A stretch of 64,000 bases of DNA from Abelmoschus esculentus (lineage: Eukaryota; Streptophyta; Magnoliopsida; Malvales; Malvaceae). The DNA is taken from positions 14,262,001 to 14,326,000 of the forward strand of contig JAUCBN010000012.1 of the NCBI GenBank assembly GCA_035048815.1. Direction: 5' to 3'. Position numbers and translations under genes: made by a program. The first letter of the stretch is position 1; each line of letters opens with the position of its first letter. A model generated the notes under the pieces. It was not told the origin of the DNA. It saw nothing but the letters and a program-made list of their open reading frames with translations, and ran no database searches. This document shows, one piece after another, positions 1 to 11,403 of this stretch.

Positions 1-52
1 AATTAACTAAAAACATTAAAAAAAAATAGAGGGATAAAACCGAGTCGAAAAA

Positions 53-171
53 GGGGTGCAACACGAGGACTTCCCAGGAGGTCACCCATCCTAGTACTAC
101 TCTCGCCCAAGCAAGCTTAACTGCGGAGTTCTGATCGGATCCGGTGCATTAGTGCTGGTATGATCGCACCC
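53..171 (-). rRNA. 5S: 5S rRNA gene 1
   Basis: Differs: gcaagcttaa; gatcggatcc. First complete gene at the left edge. Confidence 0.97.
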
Positions 172-337
172 GTCATGGAATGCACGCTGAACGTACTAAT
201 AGGATCAACGGCGCGCGATTATGACTTGCGAGACTCTTTTAACATAAAAGCACGAGGGGGGACGTACCGACAATCCGAACCAAAAATTAACTAAAAACAT
301 TAAAAAAAAAATAGAGGGATAAAACCGAGTCGGAAAA

Positions 338-456
338 GGGGTGCAACACGAGGACTTCCCAGGAGGTCACCCATCCTAGTACTACTCTCGCCCAAGCACG
401 CTGAACTGCGTAGTTCTGATGGGATCCGGTGCATTAGTGCTGGTATGATCGCACCC
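338..456 (-). rRNA. 5S: 5S rRNA gene 2
   Basis: Differs: gctgaactgcgtag. Terminator shortened to T4 (cggaaaagggg). Confidence 0.97.
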
Positions 457-621
457 GTCAAGGAATGCGCGCTGAACGTACTAATAGGATCAACGGCGCG
501 CGATTATGACTTGCGAGACTCTTCTAACATAAAAGCACGAGGGGGGACGTACCGACAATCCGAACCAAAAATTAACTAAAAACATTAAAAGAAAATAGAG
601 GGATAAAACCGAGTCGAAAAA

Positions 622-740
622 GGGGTGCAACACGAGGACTTCCCAAGAGGTCACCCATCCTAGTACTACTCTCGCCCAAGCACGCTGAACTGCGGAGTTC
701 TGATAGGATCCGGTGCATTAGTGTTGGTATGATCGCACCC
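622..740 (-). rRNA. 5S: 5S rRNA gene 3
   Basis: Differs: cccaagagg; gctgaac; gataggatcc; gtgttgg. Confidence 0.97.
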
Positions 741-904
741 GTCAAGGAATGTGCACTGAACGTACTAATAGGATCAACGGCGCGCGATTATGACTTGCGA
801 GACTCTTTTAACATAAAAGCACGAGGGGGGACGTACCGACAATCCGAACCAAAAATTAACTAAAAACATTAAAAAAAATAGAGGGATAAAACCGAGTCGA
901 AAAA

Positions 905-1023
905 GGGGTGCAACACGAGGACTTCCCAGGAGGTCACCCATCCTAGTACTTCTCTCGCCCATGCACGCTTGACTGCGGAGTTCTGATGGGATCCGGTGCA
1001 TTAGTGCTGGTATGATCGCACCC
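905..1023 (-). rRNA. 5S: 5S rRNA gene 4
   Basis: Differs: gtacttctct; cccatgcacgcttgac. Confidence 0.97.
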
Positions 1024-1189
1024 GTCAAGAATTGCGCGCTGAACGTACTAATAGGATCAACGGCGCGCGATTATGACTTGCGAGACTCTTTTAACATAAA
1101 AGCACGAGGGGGGACGTACCGACAATCCGAACCAAAAATTAACTAAAAACATTAAAAAAAAAATAGAGGGATAAAACCGAGTCGAAAAA

Positions 1190-1308
1190 GGGGTGCAACA
1201 CGAGGACTTCCCAGGAGGTCACCCATCCTAGTACTACCCTCGCCCAAGCATGCTTAACTGCGGAGTTCTGATGGGATCCGGTGCATTAGTGCTGGTATGA
1301 TCGCACCC
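1190..1308 (-). rRNA. 5S: 5S rRNA gene 5
   Basis: Differs: ctaccctcg; gcatgctt. Confidence 0.97.
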
Positions 1309-1472
1309 GTCAAGGAATGCGCGCTGAACGTACTAATAGGATCAACGGCGCGCGATTATGACTTGCGAGACACTTTTAACATAAAAGCACGAGGGGGGAC
1401 GTACCGACAATCCGAACCAAAAATTAACTAAAAAAATTAAAAAAAATAGAGGGATAAAACCGAGTCGAAAAA

Positions 1473-1591
1473 GGAGTGCAACACGAGGACTTCCCTGGAG
1501 GTCACCCATCCTAGTACTACTCTCGCCCAAGCACGCTTCACTGCGGAGTTCTGATGGGATCCGGTGCATTAGTGCTGGTATGATCGCACCC
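1473..1591 (-). rRNA. 5S: 5S rRNA gene 6
   Basis: Differs: ggag at the 3' end; ccctggagg; gcttcac. The -1 base is T instead of C. Confidence 0.97.
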
Positions 1592-1756
1592 ATCAAGGAA
1601 TGCGCGCTGAACGTACTAATAGGATCAACGGTGCGCGATTATGACTTGCGAGACTCTTTTAACATAAAAGCACGAGGGGGGACGTACCGACAATCCGAAC
1701 CAAAAATTAACTAAAAACATTAAAAAAAAATAGAGGGATAAAATTGAGTCGAAAAA

Positions 1757-1875
1757 GGGGTGCAACACGAGGACTTCCCAGGAGGTCACCCATCCTAGTA
1801 CTACTCTCGCCCAAGCACGCTGAACTGCGGAGTTCTGATGGGATCCGGTGCATTAGTGCTGGTATGATCGCACCC
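1757..1875 (-). rRNA. 5S: 5S rRNA gene 7
   Basis: Differs only by gctgaac in the A-box region; downstream spacer has aaattgag. Confidence 0.97.
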
Positions 1876-2041
1876 GTCAAGGAATGCGCGCTGAACGTAC
1901 TAATAGGATCAACGGCGCGCGATTATGACTTGCGAGACTCTTTTAACATAAAAGAACGAGGGGGGACGTACCGACAATCCGAACCAAAAATTAACTAAAA
2001 ACATTAAAAAGAAAATAGAAGGATAAAACCGAGTCGAAAAA

Positions 2042-2160
2042 GGGGTGCAACACGAGGACTTCCCAGTAGGTCACCCATCCTAGTACTACTCTTGCCCAAG
2101 CAGGCTTAACTGCGGAGTTCTGATGGGATCCGATGCATTAGTGCTGGTATGATCGCACCC
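2042..2160 (-). rRNA. 5S: 5S rRNA gene 8
   Basis: Differs: cccagtagg; ctcttgccc; gcaggctt; gatccgatgc. Confidence 0.97.
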
Positions 2161-2324
2161 GTAAAAGAATGCGCGCTGAACGTACTAATAGGATCAACGG
2201 CGCACGATTATGACTTGCGAGACTCTTTTACCATAAAAGCACGAGGGGGGACGTACCGACAATCCAAACCAAAAATTAACTAAAAACATTAAAAAAAATA
2301 GAGGGATAAAACCGAGTCGAAAAA

Positions 2325-2443
2325 GGGGTGCAACACGAGGACTTCCCAGTAGGTCACCCATCCTAGTACTACTCTCGCCCAAGCACGCTTAGCTGCGGAG
2401 TTCTGATGGGATCCGGTGCATTAGTGCTGGTATGATCGCACCC
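2325..2443 (-). rRNA. 5S: 5S rRNA gene 9
   Basis: Differs: cccagtagg; gcttagctg. Confidence 0.97.
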
Positions 2444-2608
2444 GTCAAGGAATGCGCGCTGAACGTACTAATAGGATCAACGGCGCGCGATTATGACTTG
2501 CGAGACTCTTTTAACATAAAAGCACGAGGGGGGACGTACCGACAATCCCAACCAAAAATTAACTAAAAACATTAAAAAAAGATAGAGGGATAAAACCGAG
2601 TCGAAAAA

Positions 2609-2727
2609 GGGGTGCAACACGAGGACTTCCCAGGAGGTCACCCATCCTAGTACTACTCTCGCCCAAGCACGCTTCACTGCGGAGTTCTGATGGGATCCGG
2701 TGCATTAGTGCTGGTATGATCACACCC
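2609..2727 (-). rRNA. 5S: 5S rRNA gene 10
   Basis: Differs: gcttcac; gatcacaccc. TATA-like element altered to TCTTAG (2752-2757). Confidence 0.97.
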
Positions 2728-2892
2728 GTCAAGGAATGCGCGCTGAACGTACTAAGAGGATCAACGGCGCGCGATTATGACTTGCGAGACTCTTTTAACA
2801 TAAAAGCACGAGGGGGGACGTACCGACAATCCGAACCAAAAATTAACTAAAAACATTAAAAAAAAATAGAGGGATAAAACCGAGTCGAAAAA

Positions 2893-3011
2893 GGGGTGCA
2901 ACACGAGGACTTCCCAGGAGGTCACCCATTCCAGTACTACTCTCGCCCAAGCACGCTTCACTGCGGAGTTCTGATGGGATCCGGTGCATTAGTGCTGGTA
3001 TGATCGCACCC
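2893..3011 (-). rRNA. 5S: 5S rRNA gene 11
   Basis: Differs: cccattccagt; gcttcac. Confidence 0.97.
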
Positions 3012-3175
3012 GTCAAGGAATGCGCGCTGAACGTACTAATAGGATCAACGGCGCGCGATTATGACTTGCGAGAGTCTTTTAACATAAAAGCACGAGGGGG
3101 GACGTACCGACAATCCGAACCAAAAATTAACTAAAAACATTAAAAAAAATAGAGGGATAAAACCGAGTCGAAAAA

Positions 3176-3294
3176 GGGGTGCAACACGAGGACTTCCCAG
3201 GAGGTCACCCATCCTAGTACTACTCTCGCCCAGGCACGCTTCAATGCGGAGTTCTGATGGGATCCGGTGCATTAGTGCTGGTATGATCGCACCC
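3176..3294 (-). rRNA. 5S: 5S rRNA gene 12
   Basis: Differs: caggcacgcttcaatgc. Confidence 0.97.
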
Positions 3295-3458
3295 GTCAAG
3301 GAATGCGCGCTGAACGTACTAATAGGATCAACGGCGCGCGATTATGACTTGCGAGACTCTTTTAACATAAAAGCACGAGGGGGGACGTACCGACAATCCA
3401 AACCAAAAATTAACTAAAAGCATTAAAAAAAATAGAGGGATAAAACCGAGTCAAAAAA

Positions 3459-3577
3459 GGAGTGCAACACGAGGACTTCCCAGGAGGTCACCCATCCTAG
3501 TACTACTCTCGCCCAAGCACGCTGAACTGCGTAGTTCTGATGGGATCCGGTGCATTAGTGCTGGTATGATCGCACCA
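3459..3577 (-). rRNA. 5S: 5S rRNA gene 13
   Basis: Differs: ggag at the 3' end; gctgaactgcgtag; first transcribed base T (gcacca). Confidence 0.97.
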
Positions 3578-3741
3578 TTCAAGGAATGCGCGCTGAACGT
3601 ACTAATAGGATCAACGGCGTGCGATTATGACTTGCGAGACTCTTTTAACATAAAAGCACGAGGGGGGACGTACCGACAATCCGAACCAAAAATTAACTAA
3701 AAACATTAAAAAAAATAGAGGGATAAAACCGAGTCGAAAAA

Positions 3742-3860
3742 GGGGTGCAACACGAGGACTTCCCAAGAGGTCACCCATCCTAGTACTACTCTCGCCCAAG
3801 CACGCTGAACTGCGGAGTTCTGATAGGATCCGGTGCATTAGTGCTGGTATGATCGCACCC
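3742..3860 (-). rRNA. 5S: 5S rRNA gene 14
   Basis: Differs: cccaagagg; gctgaac; gataggatcc. Confidence 0.97.
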
Positions 3861-4024
3861 GTCAAGGAATGCGCGCTGAACATACTAATAGGATCAACGG
3901 CGCGCGATTATGACTTGCGAGACTCTTTTAACATAAAAGCACGAGGGGGGACGTACCGACAATCCGAACCAAAAATTAACTAAAAACATTAAAAAAAATA
4001 GAGGGATAAAACCGAGTCGAAAAA

Positions 4025-4143
4025 GGAGTGCAACACGAGGACTTCCCAAGAGGTCACCCATCCTAGTACTACTCTCGCCCAAGCACGCTTAACTGCGGAG
4101 TTTTGATGGGATCCGATGCATTAGTGCTGGTATGATCGCACCC
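4025..4143 (-). rRNA. 5S: 5S rRNA gene 15
   Basis: Differs: ggag; cccaagagg; gttttgatgg; gatccgatgc. Twin of gene 17. Confidence 0.97.
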
Positions 4144-4308
4144 GTTAAGGAATGCGCGCTGAACGTACTAATAGGATCAACGGCGCGCGATTATGACTTG
4201 CGAGAGTCTTTTAACATAAAAGCACGAGGGGGGACGTACCGACAATCCGAACCAAAAATTAACTAAAAACATTAAAAAAAAATAGAGGGATAAAACCGAG
4301 TCGAAAAA

Positions 4309-4427
4309 GGGGTGCAACACGAGGACTTCCCAGGAGGACACCCATCCTAGTACTACTCTCGCCCAAGAACGCTTAACTGCGGAGTTCTGATGGGATCCGG
4401 TGCATTAATGCTGGTATGATCGCACCC
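4309..4427 (-). rRNA. 5S: 5S rRNA gene 16
   Basis: Differs: ggacacccatc; caagaacgctt; attaatgctgg. Twin of gene 18. Confidence 0.97.
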
Positions 4428-4591
4428 GTCAAGGAATGCGCGCTGAACGTACTAATAGGATCAACGGCGCGCGATTATGACTTGCGAGACTCTTTTAACA
4501 TAAAAGCACGAGGGGGGACGTACCGACAATCCGAACCAAAAATTAACTAAAAACATTAAAAAAAATAGAGGGATAAAACCGAGTCGAAAAA

Positions 4592-4710
4592 GGAGTGCAA
4601 CACGAGGACTTCCCAAGAGGTCACCCATCCTAGTACTACTCTCGCCCAAGCACGCTTAACTGCGGAGTTTTGATGGGATCCGATGCATTAGTGCTGGTAT
4701 GATCGCACCC
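4592..4710 (-). rRNA. 5S: 5S rRNA gene 17
   Basis: Same variants as gene 15. Confidence 0.97.
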
Positions 4711-4875
4711 GTTAAGGAATGCGCGCTGAACGTACTAATAGGATCAACGGCGCGCGATTATGACTTGCGAGACTCTTTTAACATAAAAGCACGAGGGGGG
4801 ACGTACCGACAATCCGAACCAAAAATTAACTAAAAACATTAAAAAAAAATAGAGGGATAAAACCGAGTCGAAAAA

Positions 4876-4994
4876 GGGGTGCAACACGAGGACTTCCCAG
4901 GAGGACACCCATCCTAGTACTACTCTCGCCCAAGAACGCTTAACTGCGGAGTTCTGATGGGATCCGGTGCATTAATGCTGGTATGATCGCACCC
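4876..4994 (-). rRNA. 5S: 5S rRNA gene 18
   Basis: Same variants as gene 16. Confidence 0.97.
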
Positions 4995-5159
4995 GTCAAG
5001 GAATGCGCGCTGAACGTACTAATAGGATCAACGGCGCGCGATTATGACTTGCGAGACTCTTTTAACATAAAAGCACGAGGGGGGACGTACCGACAATCCG
5101 AACCAAAAATTAACTAAAAACATTAAAAAAAAATAGAGGGATAAAACCGAGTCGAAAAA

Positions 5160-5278
5160 GGGGTGCAACACGAGGACTTCCCAGGAGGTCACCCATCCTA
5201 GTACTACTCTCGCCCAAGCACGCTTAGCTGCGGAGTTCTGATGGGATCCGGTGCATTAGTGCTGGTATGATCGCACCC
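5160..5278 (-). rRNA. 5S: 5S rRNA gene 19
   Basis: Differs: gcttagctg. Confidence 0.97.
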
Positions 5279-5442
5279 TTCAAGGAATGCGCGCTGAATG
5301 TACTAATAGGATCAACGGCGCGCGATTAGGACTTGCGAGACTCTTTTAACATAAAAGCACGAGGGGGACGTACCGACAATCCGAACCAAAAATTAACTAA
5401 AAACATTAAAAAAAAATAGAGGGATAAAACCGAGTCGAAAAA

Positions 5443-5561
5443 GGGGTGCAAAACGAGGACTTCCCAGGAGGTCACCCATCCGAGTACAACTCTCGCCCAA
5501 GCACGCTTAACTTCGGAGTTCTGATGGTATCCGGTGCATTAGTGCTGGTATGATCGCACCT
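5443..5561 (-). rRNA. 5S: 5S rRNA gene 20, divergent
   Basis: Differs: gtgcaaaacg; tccgagtacaac; aacttcggag; ggtatccgg (BamHI site lost); first base A (gcacct). Likely degenerate. Confidence 0.95.
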
Positions 5562-5725
5562 GTCAAGAAATGCGCGCTGAACGTACTAATAGGATCAACG
5601 GCGCGCGATTATGACTTGCGAGACTCTTTTAACATAAAAGCACGAGGGGGACGTACCGACAATCCGAACCAAAAATTAACTAAAAACATTAAAAAAAAAT
5701 AGAGGGATAAAACTGAGTCGAAAAA

Positions 5726-5844
5726 GGGGTGCAACACGAGGACTTCCCAGGAGGTCACCCATCCTAGTACTGCTCTCGCCCAAGCACGCTTACCTGCGGA
5801 GTTCTGATGGGATCCGATGCATTAGTGCTGGTATGATCGCACCC
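5726..5844 (-). rRNA. 5S: 5S rRNA gene 21
   Basis: Differs: agtactgctc; gcttacctg; gatccgatgc. Confidence 0.97.
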
Positions 5845-6009
5845 GTCAAGGAATGCGCGCTGAACGTACTAATAGGATCAACGGCGCGCGATTATGACTT
5901 GCGAGACTCTTTTAACATAAAAGCACGATGGGGGACGTACCGACAATCCGAACCAAAAATTAACTAAAAACATTAAAAAAAAATAGAGGGATAAAACCGA
6001 GTCGAAAAA

Positions 6010-6128
6010 GGGGTGTAACACGAGGACTTCCCAGGAGGTCACCCATCCTAGTACTACTCTCGACCAAGCACGCTTAGCTGCGGAGTTCTGATGGGATCCG
6101 GTGCATTAGTGCTGGTATGATCGCACCC
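6010..6128 (-). rRNA. 5S: 5S rRNA gene 22
   Basis: Differs: gtgtaacac; ctcgaccaa; gcttagctg. Confidence 0.97.
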
Positions 6129-6291
6129 TTCAAGGAATGCGCGCTGAACGTACTAATAGGATCAACGGCGCGCGATTATGACTTGCGAGACTCTTTTAAC
6201 ATAAAAGAACGAGGGGGACGTACCGACAATCCGAACCAAAAATTAACTAAAAACATTAAAAAAAATAGAGGGATAAAATCGAGTCGAAAAA

Positions 6292-6410
6292 GGGGTGCAA
6301 CACGAGGACTTCCCAGGAGGTCACCAATCCTAGTACAACTCTCGCCCAAGCACGCTTAACTGCGGAGTTCTGATGGGATCCGGTGCATTAGTGCTGGTAT
6401 GATCGCACCT
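6292..6410 (-). rRNA. 5S: 5S rRNA gene 23
   Basis: Differs: caccaatcc in the C box; agtacaactc; first base A (gcacct). Confidence 0.97.
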
Positions 6411-6573
6411 GTCAAGAAATGCGCGCTGAACGTACTAATAGGATCAACGGCGCGCGATTATGACTTGCGAGACTCTTTTAACATAAAAGCACGAGGGGGA
6501 CGTACCGACAATCCGAACGAAAAATTAACTAAAAACGTTAAAAAAAATAGAGGGATAAAACCGAGTCGAAAAA

Positions 6574-6692
6574 GGGGTGCAACATGAGGATTTCCCAGGA
6601 GGTCACCCATCCTAGTACTACTCTCGCCCAAGCACATTTAACTACGGAGTTTTGATGGGATCCAGTGCATTAGTGCTGGTATGATCGCACCC
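6574..6692 (-). rRNA. 5S: 5S rRNA gene 24
   Basis: Differs: aacatgaggattt; gcacatttaactacgg; gttttgatg; gatccagtgc. Confidence 0.96.
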
Positions 6693-6858
6693 GTCAAGGA
6701 ATGCGCGCTGAACGTACTAATAGGATCAACAGCGCGCGATTATGACTTGCAAGACTCTTTTAACATAAAAGCACGAGGGGGGACGTACCGACAATCCGAA
6801 CCAAAAATTAACTAAAAACATTAAAAAAAAAATAGAGGGATAAAACCGAGTCGTAAAA

Positions 6859-6977
6859 GGGGTGCAACACGAGGACATCCCAGGAGCTCACCCATCCTAG
6901 TACTACTCTCGCCCAAGCACGCTTCACTGCGGAGTTCTGATGGGATCCGGTGCATTAGAGCTGGTATGATCGCACCC
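6859..6977 (-). rRNA. 5S: 5S rRNA gene 25
   Basis: Differs: gaggacatccc; ggagctcac; gcttcac; tagagctgg. Terminator is T4 (gtaaaagg). Confidence 0.97.
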
Positions 6978-7142
6978 GTCAAGGAAAGCGCACTGAACGT
7001 ACTAATAGGATCAACGGCGCGCGATTATGACTTGCGAGACTCTTTTAACATAAAAGCACGAGGGGGGACGTACCGACAATCCGAACCAAAAATTAACTAA
7101 AAACATTAAAAAAAAATAGAGGGATAAAACCGAGTCGAAAAA

Positions 7143-7261
7143 GGGGTGCAACACGAGGACTTCCCAAGAGGTCACCCATCCTAGTACTACTCTCGCCCAA
7201 GCACGCTTAACTACGGAGTTCTGATAGGATCAGGTGCATTAGTGCTGGTATGATCGCACCC
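7143..7261 (-). rRNA. 5S: 5S rRNA gene 26
   Basis: Differs: cccaagagg; actacgg; gataggatcaggtgc. Confidence 0.97.
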
Positions 7262-7427
7262 GTCAAGGAATGCGCGCTGAACGTACTAATAGGATCAACG
7301 GCGCGCGATTATGACTTGCGAGACTCTTTTAACATAAAAGCACGAGGGGGGACGTACCGACAATCCGAACCAAAAATTAACTAAAAACATTAGAAAAAAA
7401 ATAGAGGGATAAAACCGAGTCGAAAAA

Positions 7428-7546
7428 GGGGTGCAACACGAAGACTTCCTAGGAGGTCACCCATCCTAGTACTACTCTCGCCCAAGCACGCTGAACTGCG
7501 GAGTTCTGATTGGATCCGGTGCATTAGTACTGGTATGATCGCACCC
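7428..7546 (-). rRNA. 5S: 5S rRNA gene 27
   Basis: Differs: cgaagacttcctagg; gctgaac; gattggatcc; agtactgg. Confidence 0.97.
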
Positions 7547-7711
7547 GTCAAGGAATGCGCGCTGAACGTACTAATAGGATCAACGGCGCGCGATTATGAC
7601 TTGCGAGACTCTTTTAACATAAAAGCACGAGGGGGGACGTACCGACAATCCGAACCAAAAATTAACTAAAAACATTAAAAAAAAATAGAGGGATAAAACC
7701 GAGTCGAAAAA

Positions 7712-7830
7712 GGGGTGCAACACGAGGACTTCCCAAGAGGTCACCCATCCTAGTACTACTCTCGCCCAAGCACGCTTAACTACGGAGTTCTGATAGGATC
7801 CGGTGCATTAGTGCTGGTATGATCGCACCC
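7712..7830 (-). rRNA. 5S: 5S rRNA gene 28
   Basis: Differs: cccaagagg; actacgg; gataggatcc. Confidence 0.97.
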
Positions 7831-7996
7831 GTCAAGGAATGCGCGCTGAACGTACTAATAGGATCAACGGCGCGCGATTATGACTTGCGAGACTCTTTTA
7901 ACATAAAAGCACGAGGGGGGACGTACCGACAATCCGAACCAAAAATTAACTAAAAACATTAAAAAAAAAATAGAGGGATAAAACCGAGTCGAAAAA

Positions 7997-8115
7997 GGGG
8001 TGCAACACGAGGACTTCCCAGGAGGTCAACCATCCTAGTACTACTCTCGCCCAAGCACGCTTAACTACGGAGTTCTGATGGGATCCGGTGCATTAGTGCT
8101 GGTATGATCGCACCC
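7997..8115 (-). rRNA. 5S: 5S rRNA gene 29
   Basis: Differs: caaccatcc (C-box G87 to T); actacgg. Confidence 0.97.
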
Positions 8116-8280
8116 GTCAAGGAATGCGCGCTGAACGTACTAATAGGATCAACGGCGCGCGATTATGACTTGCGAGACTCTTTTAACATAAAAGCACGAG
8201 GGGGGACGTACCGACAATCCGAACCAAAAATTAACTAAAAACATTAAAAAAAAATAGAGGGATAAAACCGAGTCGAAAAA

Positions 8281-8399
8281 GGGGTGCAACACGAGGACTT
8301 CCCAAGAGGTCACCCATCCTAGTACTATTCTCGCCCAAGCACGCTTAACTGCGGAGTTCTGATGGGATCTGGTGCATTAGTGTTGGTATGATCGCACAC
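8281..8399 (-). rRNA. 5S: 5S rRNA gene 30
   Basis: Differs: cccaagagg; actattctcg; gatctggtgc; gtgttgg; gcacac at the 5' end. Twin of gene 37. Confidence 0.97.
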
Positions 8400-8563
8400 G
8401 TCAAGAAATGCGCGCTGAACGTACTAATAGGATCAACGGCGCGCGATTATGACTTGCGAGACTCTTTTAACATAAAAGCACGAGGGGGGACGTACCGACA
8501 ATCCAAACCAAAAATTAACTAAAAACATTAAAAAAAATAGAGGGATAAAACCGAGTCGAAAAA

Positions 8564-8682
8564 GGGGTGCAACACGAGGACTTCCCAGGAGGTCACCCAT
8601 CCTAGTACTACTCTCGCCCAAGCACGCTGAACTGCGGAGTTCTGATGGGATCCGGTGCATTAGTGCTGGTATGATCGCACCC
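8564..8682 (-). rRNA. 5S: 5S rRNA gene 31
   Basis: Differs only by gctgaac. Confidence 0.97.
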
Positions 8683-8848
8683 GTCAAAGAAAGCGCACTG
8701 AACGTACTAATAGGATCAACGGCGCGCGATTATGACTTGCGAGACTCTATTAACATAAAAGCACGAGGGGGGACGTACCGACAATCCGAACCAAAAATTA
8801 ACTAAAAACATTAAAAAAAAAATAGAAGGATAAAACCGAGTCGAAAAA

Positions 8849-8967
8849 GGGGTGCAACAAGAAGACTTCCTAGAAGGTCACCCATCCTAGTACTACTCTC
8901 GCCCAAGCACGCTGAACTGCGGAGTTCTGATGGGATCCGGTGCATTAGTACTGGTATGATCGCACCC
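8849..8967 (-). rRNA. 5S: 5S rRNA gene 32
   Basis: Differs: aagaagacttcctagaagg; gctgaac; agtactgg. Confidence 0.97.
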
Positions 8968-9133
8968 GTCAAGGAATGCGCGCTGAACGTACTAATAGGA
9001 TCAACGGCGCGCGATTATGACTTGCGAGACTCTTTTAACATAAAAGCACGAGGGGGGACGTACCGACAATCCGAACCAAAAATTAACTAAAAACATTAAA
9101 AAAAAAATAGAGGGATAAAACCGAGTCGAAAAA

Positions 9134-9252
9134 GGGGTGCAACACGAGGACTTCCCAAGAGGTCACCCATCCTATTACTACTCTCGCCCAAGCACGCTTA
9201 ACTACGGAGTTCTGATAGGATCCGGTGCATTAGTGCTGGTATGATCGCACCC
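9134..9252 (-). rRNA. 5S: 5S rRNA gene 33
   Basis: Differs: cccaagagg; cctattactac; actacgg; gataggatcc. Confidence 0.97.
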
Positions 9253-9417
9253 GTCAAGGAATGCGCGCTGAACGTACTAATAGGATCAACGGCGCGCGAT
9301 TATGACTTGCGAGACTCTTTTAACATAAAAGCACGAGGGGGGACGTACCGACAATCCGAACCAAAAATTAACTAAAAACATTAAAAAAAAATAGAGGGAT
9401 AAAACAGAGTCGAAAAA

Positions 9418-9536
9418 GGGGTGCAACACGAGGACTTCCCAGGAGGTCAACCATCCTAGTACTACTCTCGCCCAAGCACGCTTAACTACGGAGTTCTGAT
9501 GGGATCCGGTGCATTAGTGCTGGTATGATCGCACCC
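9418..9536 (-). rRNA. 5S: 5S rRNA gene 34
   Basis: Differs: caaccatcc; actacgg. Downstream spacer aaaacagag. Confidence 0.97.
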
Positions 9537-9700
9537 GTCAAGGAATGCGCGCTGAACGTACTAATAGGATCAACGGCGCGCGATTATGACTTGCGAGACT
9601 CTTTTAACATAAAAGCACGAGGGGGACGTACCGACAATCCGAACCAAAAATTAACTAAAAACAATAAAAAAAAATAGAGGGATAAAACCGAGTCGAAAAA

Positions 9701-9819
9701 GGGGTGCAACACGAGGACTTCCCAAGAGGTCACCCATCCTAGTACTACTCTCGCCCAAGCACGCTTAACTACGGAGTTCTGATAGGATCCGGTGCATTAG
9801 TGCTGGTATGATCGCACCC
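9701..9819 (-). rRNA. 5S: 5S rRNA gene 35
   Basis: Same variants as gene 28: cccaagagg; actacgg; gataggatcc. Confidence 0.97.
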
Positions 9820-9984
9820 GTCAAGGAATACGCGCTGAACGTACTAATAGGATCAACGGCGCGCGATTATGACTTGCGAGACTCTTTTAACATAAAAGCA
9901 CGAGGGGGGACGTACCGACAATCCGAACCAAAAATTAACTAAAAACATTAAAAAAAAATAGAGGGATAAAACCGAGTCGAAAAA

Positions 9985-10103
9985 GGGGTGCAACACGAGG
10001 ACTTCCCAGGAGGTCAACCATCCTAGTACTACTCTCGCCCAAGCACGCTTAACTACGGAGTTCTGATGGGATCCGGTGCATTAGTGCTGGTATGATCGCA
10101 CCC
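9985..10103 (-). rRNA. 5S: 5S rRNA gene 36
   Basis: Differs: caaccatcc; actacgg, as gene 29. Confidence 0.97.
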
Positions 10104-10268
10104 GTCAAGGAATGCGCGCTGAACGTACTAATAGGATCAACGGCGCGCGATTATGACTTGCGAGACTCTTTTAACATAAAAGCACGAGGGGGGACGTACC
10201 GACAATCCGAACCAAAAATTAACTAAAAACATTAAAAAAAAATAGAGGGATAAAACCGAGTCGAAAAA

Positions 10269-10387
10269 GGGGTGCAACACGAGGACTTCCCAAGAGGTCA
10301 CCCATCCTAGTACTATTCTCGCCCAAGCACGCTTAACTGCGGAGTTCTGATGGGATCTGGTGCATTAGTGTTGGTATGATCGCACAC
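10269..10387 (-). rRNA. 5S: 5S rRNA gene 37
   Basis: Same variants as gene 30, seven units away. Confidence 0.97.
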
Positions 10388-10551
10388 GTCAAGAAATGCG
10401 CGCTGAACGTACTAATAGGATCAACGGCGCGCGATTATGACTTGCGAGACTCTTTTAACATAAAAGCACGAGGGGGGACGTACCGACAATCCAAACCAAA
10501 AATTAACTAAAAACATTAAAAAAAATAGAGGGATAAAACCGAGTCGAAAAA

Positions 10552-10670
10552 GGGGTGCAACACGAGGACTTCCCAAGAGGTCACCCATCCTAGTACTATT
10601 CTCGCCCAAGCACGCTTAACTACGGAGTTCTGATAGGATCAGGTGCATTAGTGCTGGTATGATCGCACCC
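10552..10670 (-). rRNA. 5S: 5S rRNA gene 38
   Basis: Differs: cccaagagg; actattctcg; actacgg; gataggatcagg. Left half resembles gene 37, right half gene 26. Confidence 0.97.
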
Positions 10671-10835
10671 GTCAAGGAATGCGCGCTGAACGTACTAATA
10701 GGATCAACGGCGCGCGATTATGACTTGCGAGACTCTTTTAACATAAAAGCACGAGGGGGGACGTACCGACAATCCGAACCAAAAATTAACTAAAAACATT
10801 AAAAAAAAATAGAGGGATAAAACCGAGTCGAAAAA

Positions 10836-10954
10836 GGGGTGCAACAAGAAGACTTCCTAGGAGGTCACCCATCCTAGTACTACTCTCGCCCAAGCACGCT
10901 GAACTGCGGAGTTCTGATGGGATCCGGTGCATTAGTACTGGTATGATCGCACCC
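10836..10954 (-). rRNA. 5S: 5S rRNA gene 39
   Basis: Differs: aagaagacttcctagg; gctgaac; agtactgg. Confidence 0.97.
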
Positions 10955-11120
10955 GTCAAGGAATGCGCGCTGAACGTACTAATAGGATCAACGGAGCGCG
11001 ATTATGACTTGCGAGACTCTTTTAACATAAAAGCACGAGGGGGGATGTACCGACAATCCGAACCAAAAATTAACTAAAAACATTAAAAAAAAAATAGAGG
11101 GATAAAACTGAGTCGAAAAA

Positions 11121-11239
11121 GGGGTGCAACACGAGGACTTCCCAGGAGGTCACCCATCCTAGTACTACTCTCGCCCAAGCACGCTTAACTACGGAGTTCT
11201 GATAGGATCCGGTGCATTAGTGCTCGTATGATTGCACCC
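11121..11239 (-). rRNA. 5S: 5S rRNA gene 40
   Basis: Differs: actacgg; gataggatcc; tgctcgtatgattgc. Confidence 0.97.
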
Positions 11240-11403
11240 GTCAAGGAATGCGCGCTGAACGTACTAATAGGATCAACGGCGCGCGATTATGACTTGCGAG
11301 ACTCTTTTAACATAAAAGCACGAGGGGGGACGTACCGACAATCCGAACCAAAAATTAACTAAAAACATTAAAAAAAATAGAGGGATAAAACAGAGTCGAA
11401 AAA

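Larger units (their letters stand above)
4025..5158 (-). repeat. Two-unit duplication, genes 15-18
   Basis: Genes 15-16 recur as genes 17-18 at a 567 bp offset. Shared private markers are ggag plus gttttgatgg plus gatccgatgc in 15 and 17, and ggacaccc plus caagaacgc plus attaatgc in 16 and 18. One difference seen is gagagtc near 4203 versus gagactc near 4770. Confidence 0.85.

Noticed and set aside
774..1028. Recurring minus-strand ORFs of 62-84 codons with a hydrophobic middle, such as here and in most units.
   Set aside because: They read the 5S rRNA sense strand into the spacer. They recur because the DNA repeats, break in different ways with each unit's indels, and resemble no protein family. 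They are not genes.
6117..6359. Occasional plus-strand ORFs of about 60-84 codons (also near 1744, 6399, 11511, 42435).
   Set aside because: Antisense of 5S gene and spacer, opened only by chance indels or lost stops; no coding signal.
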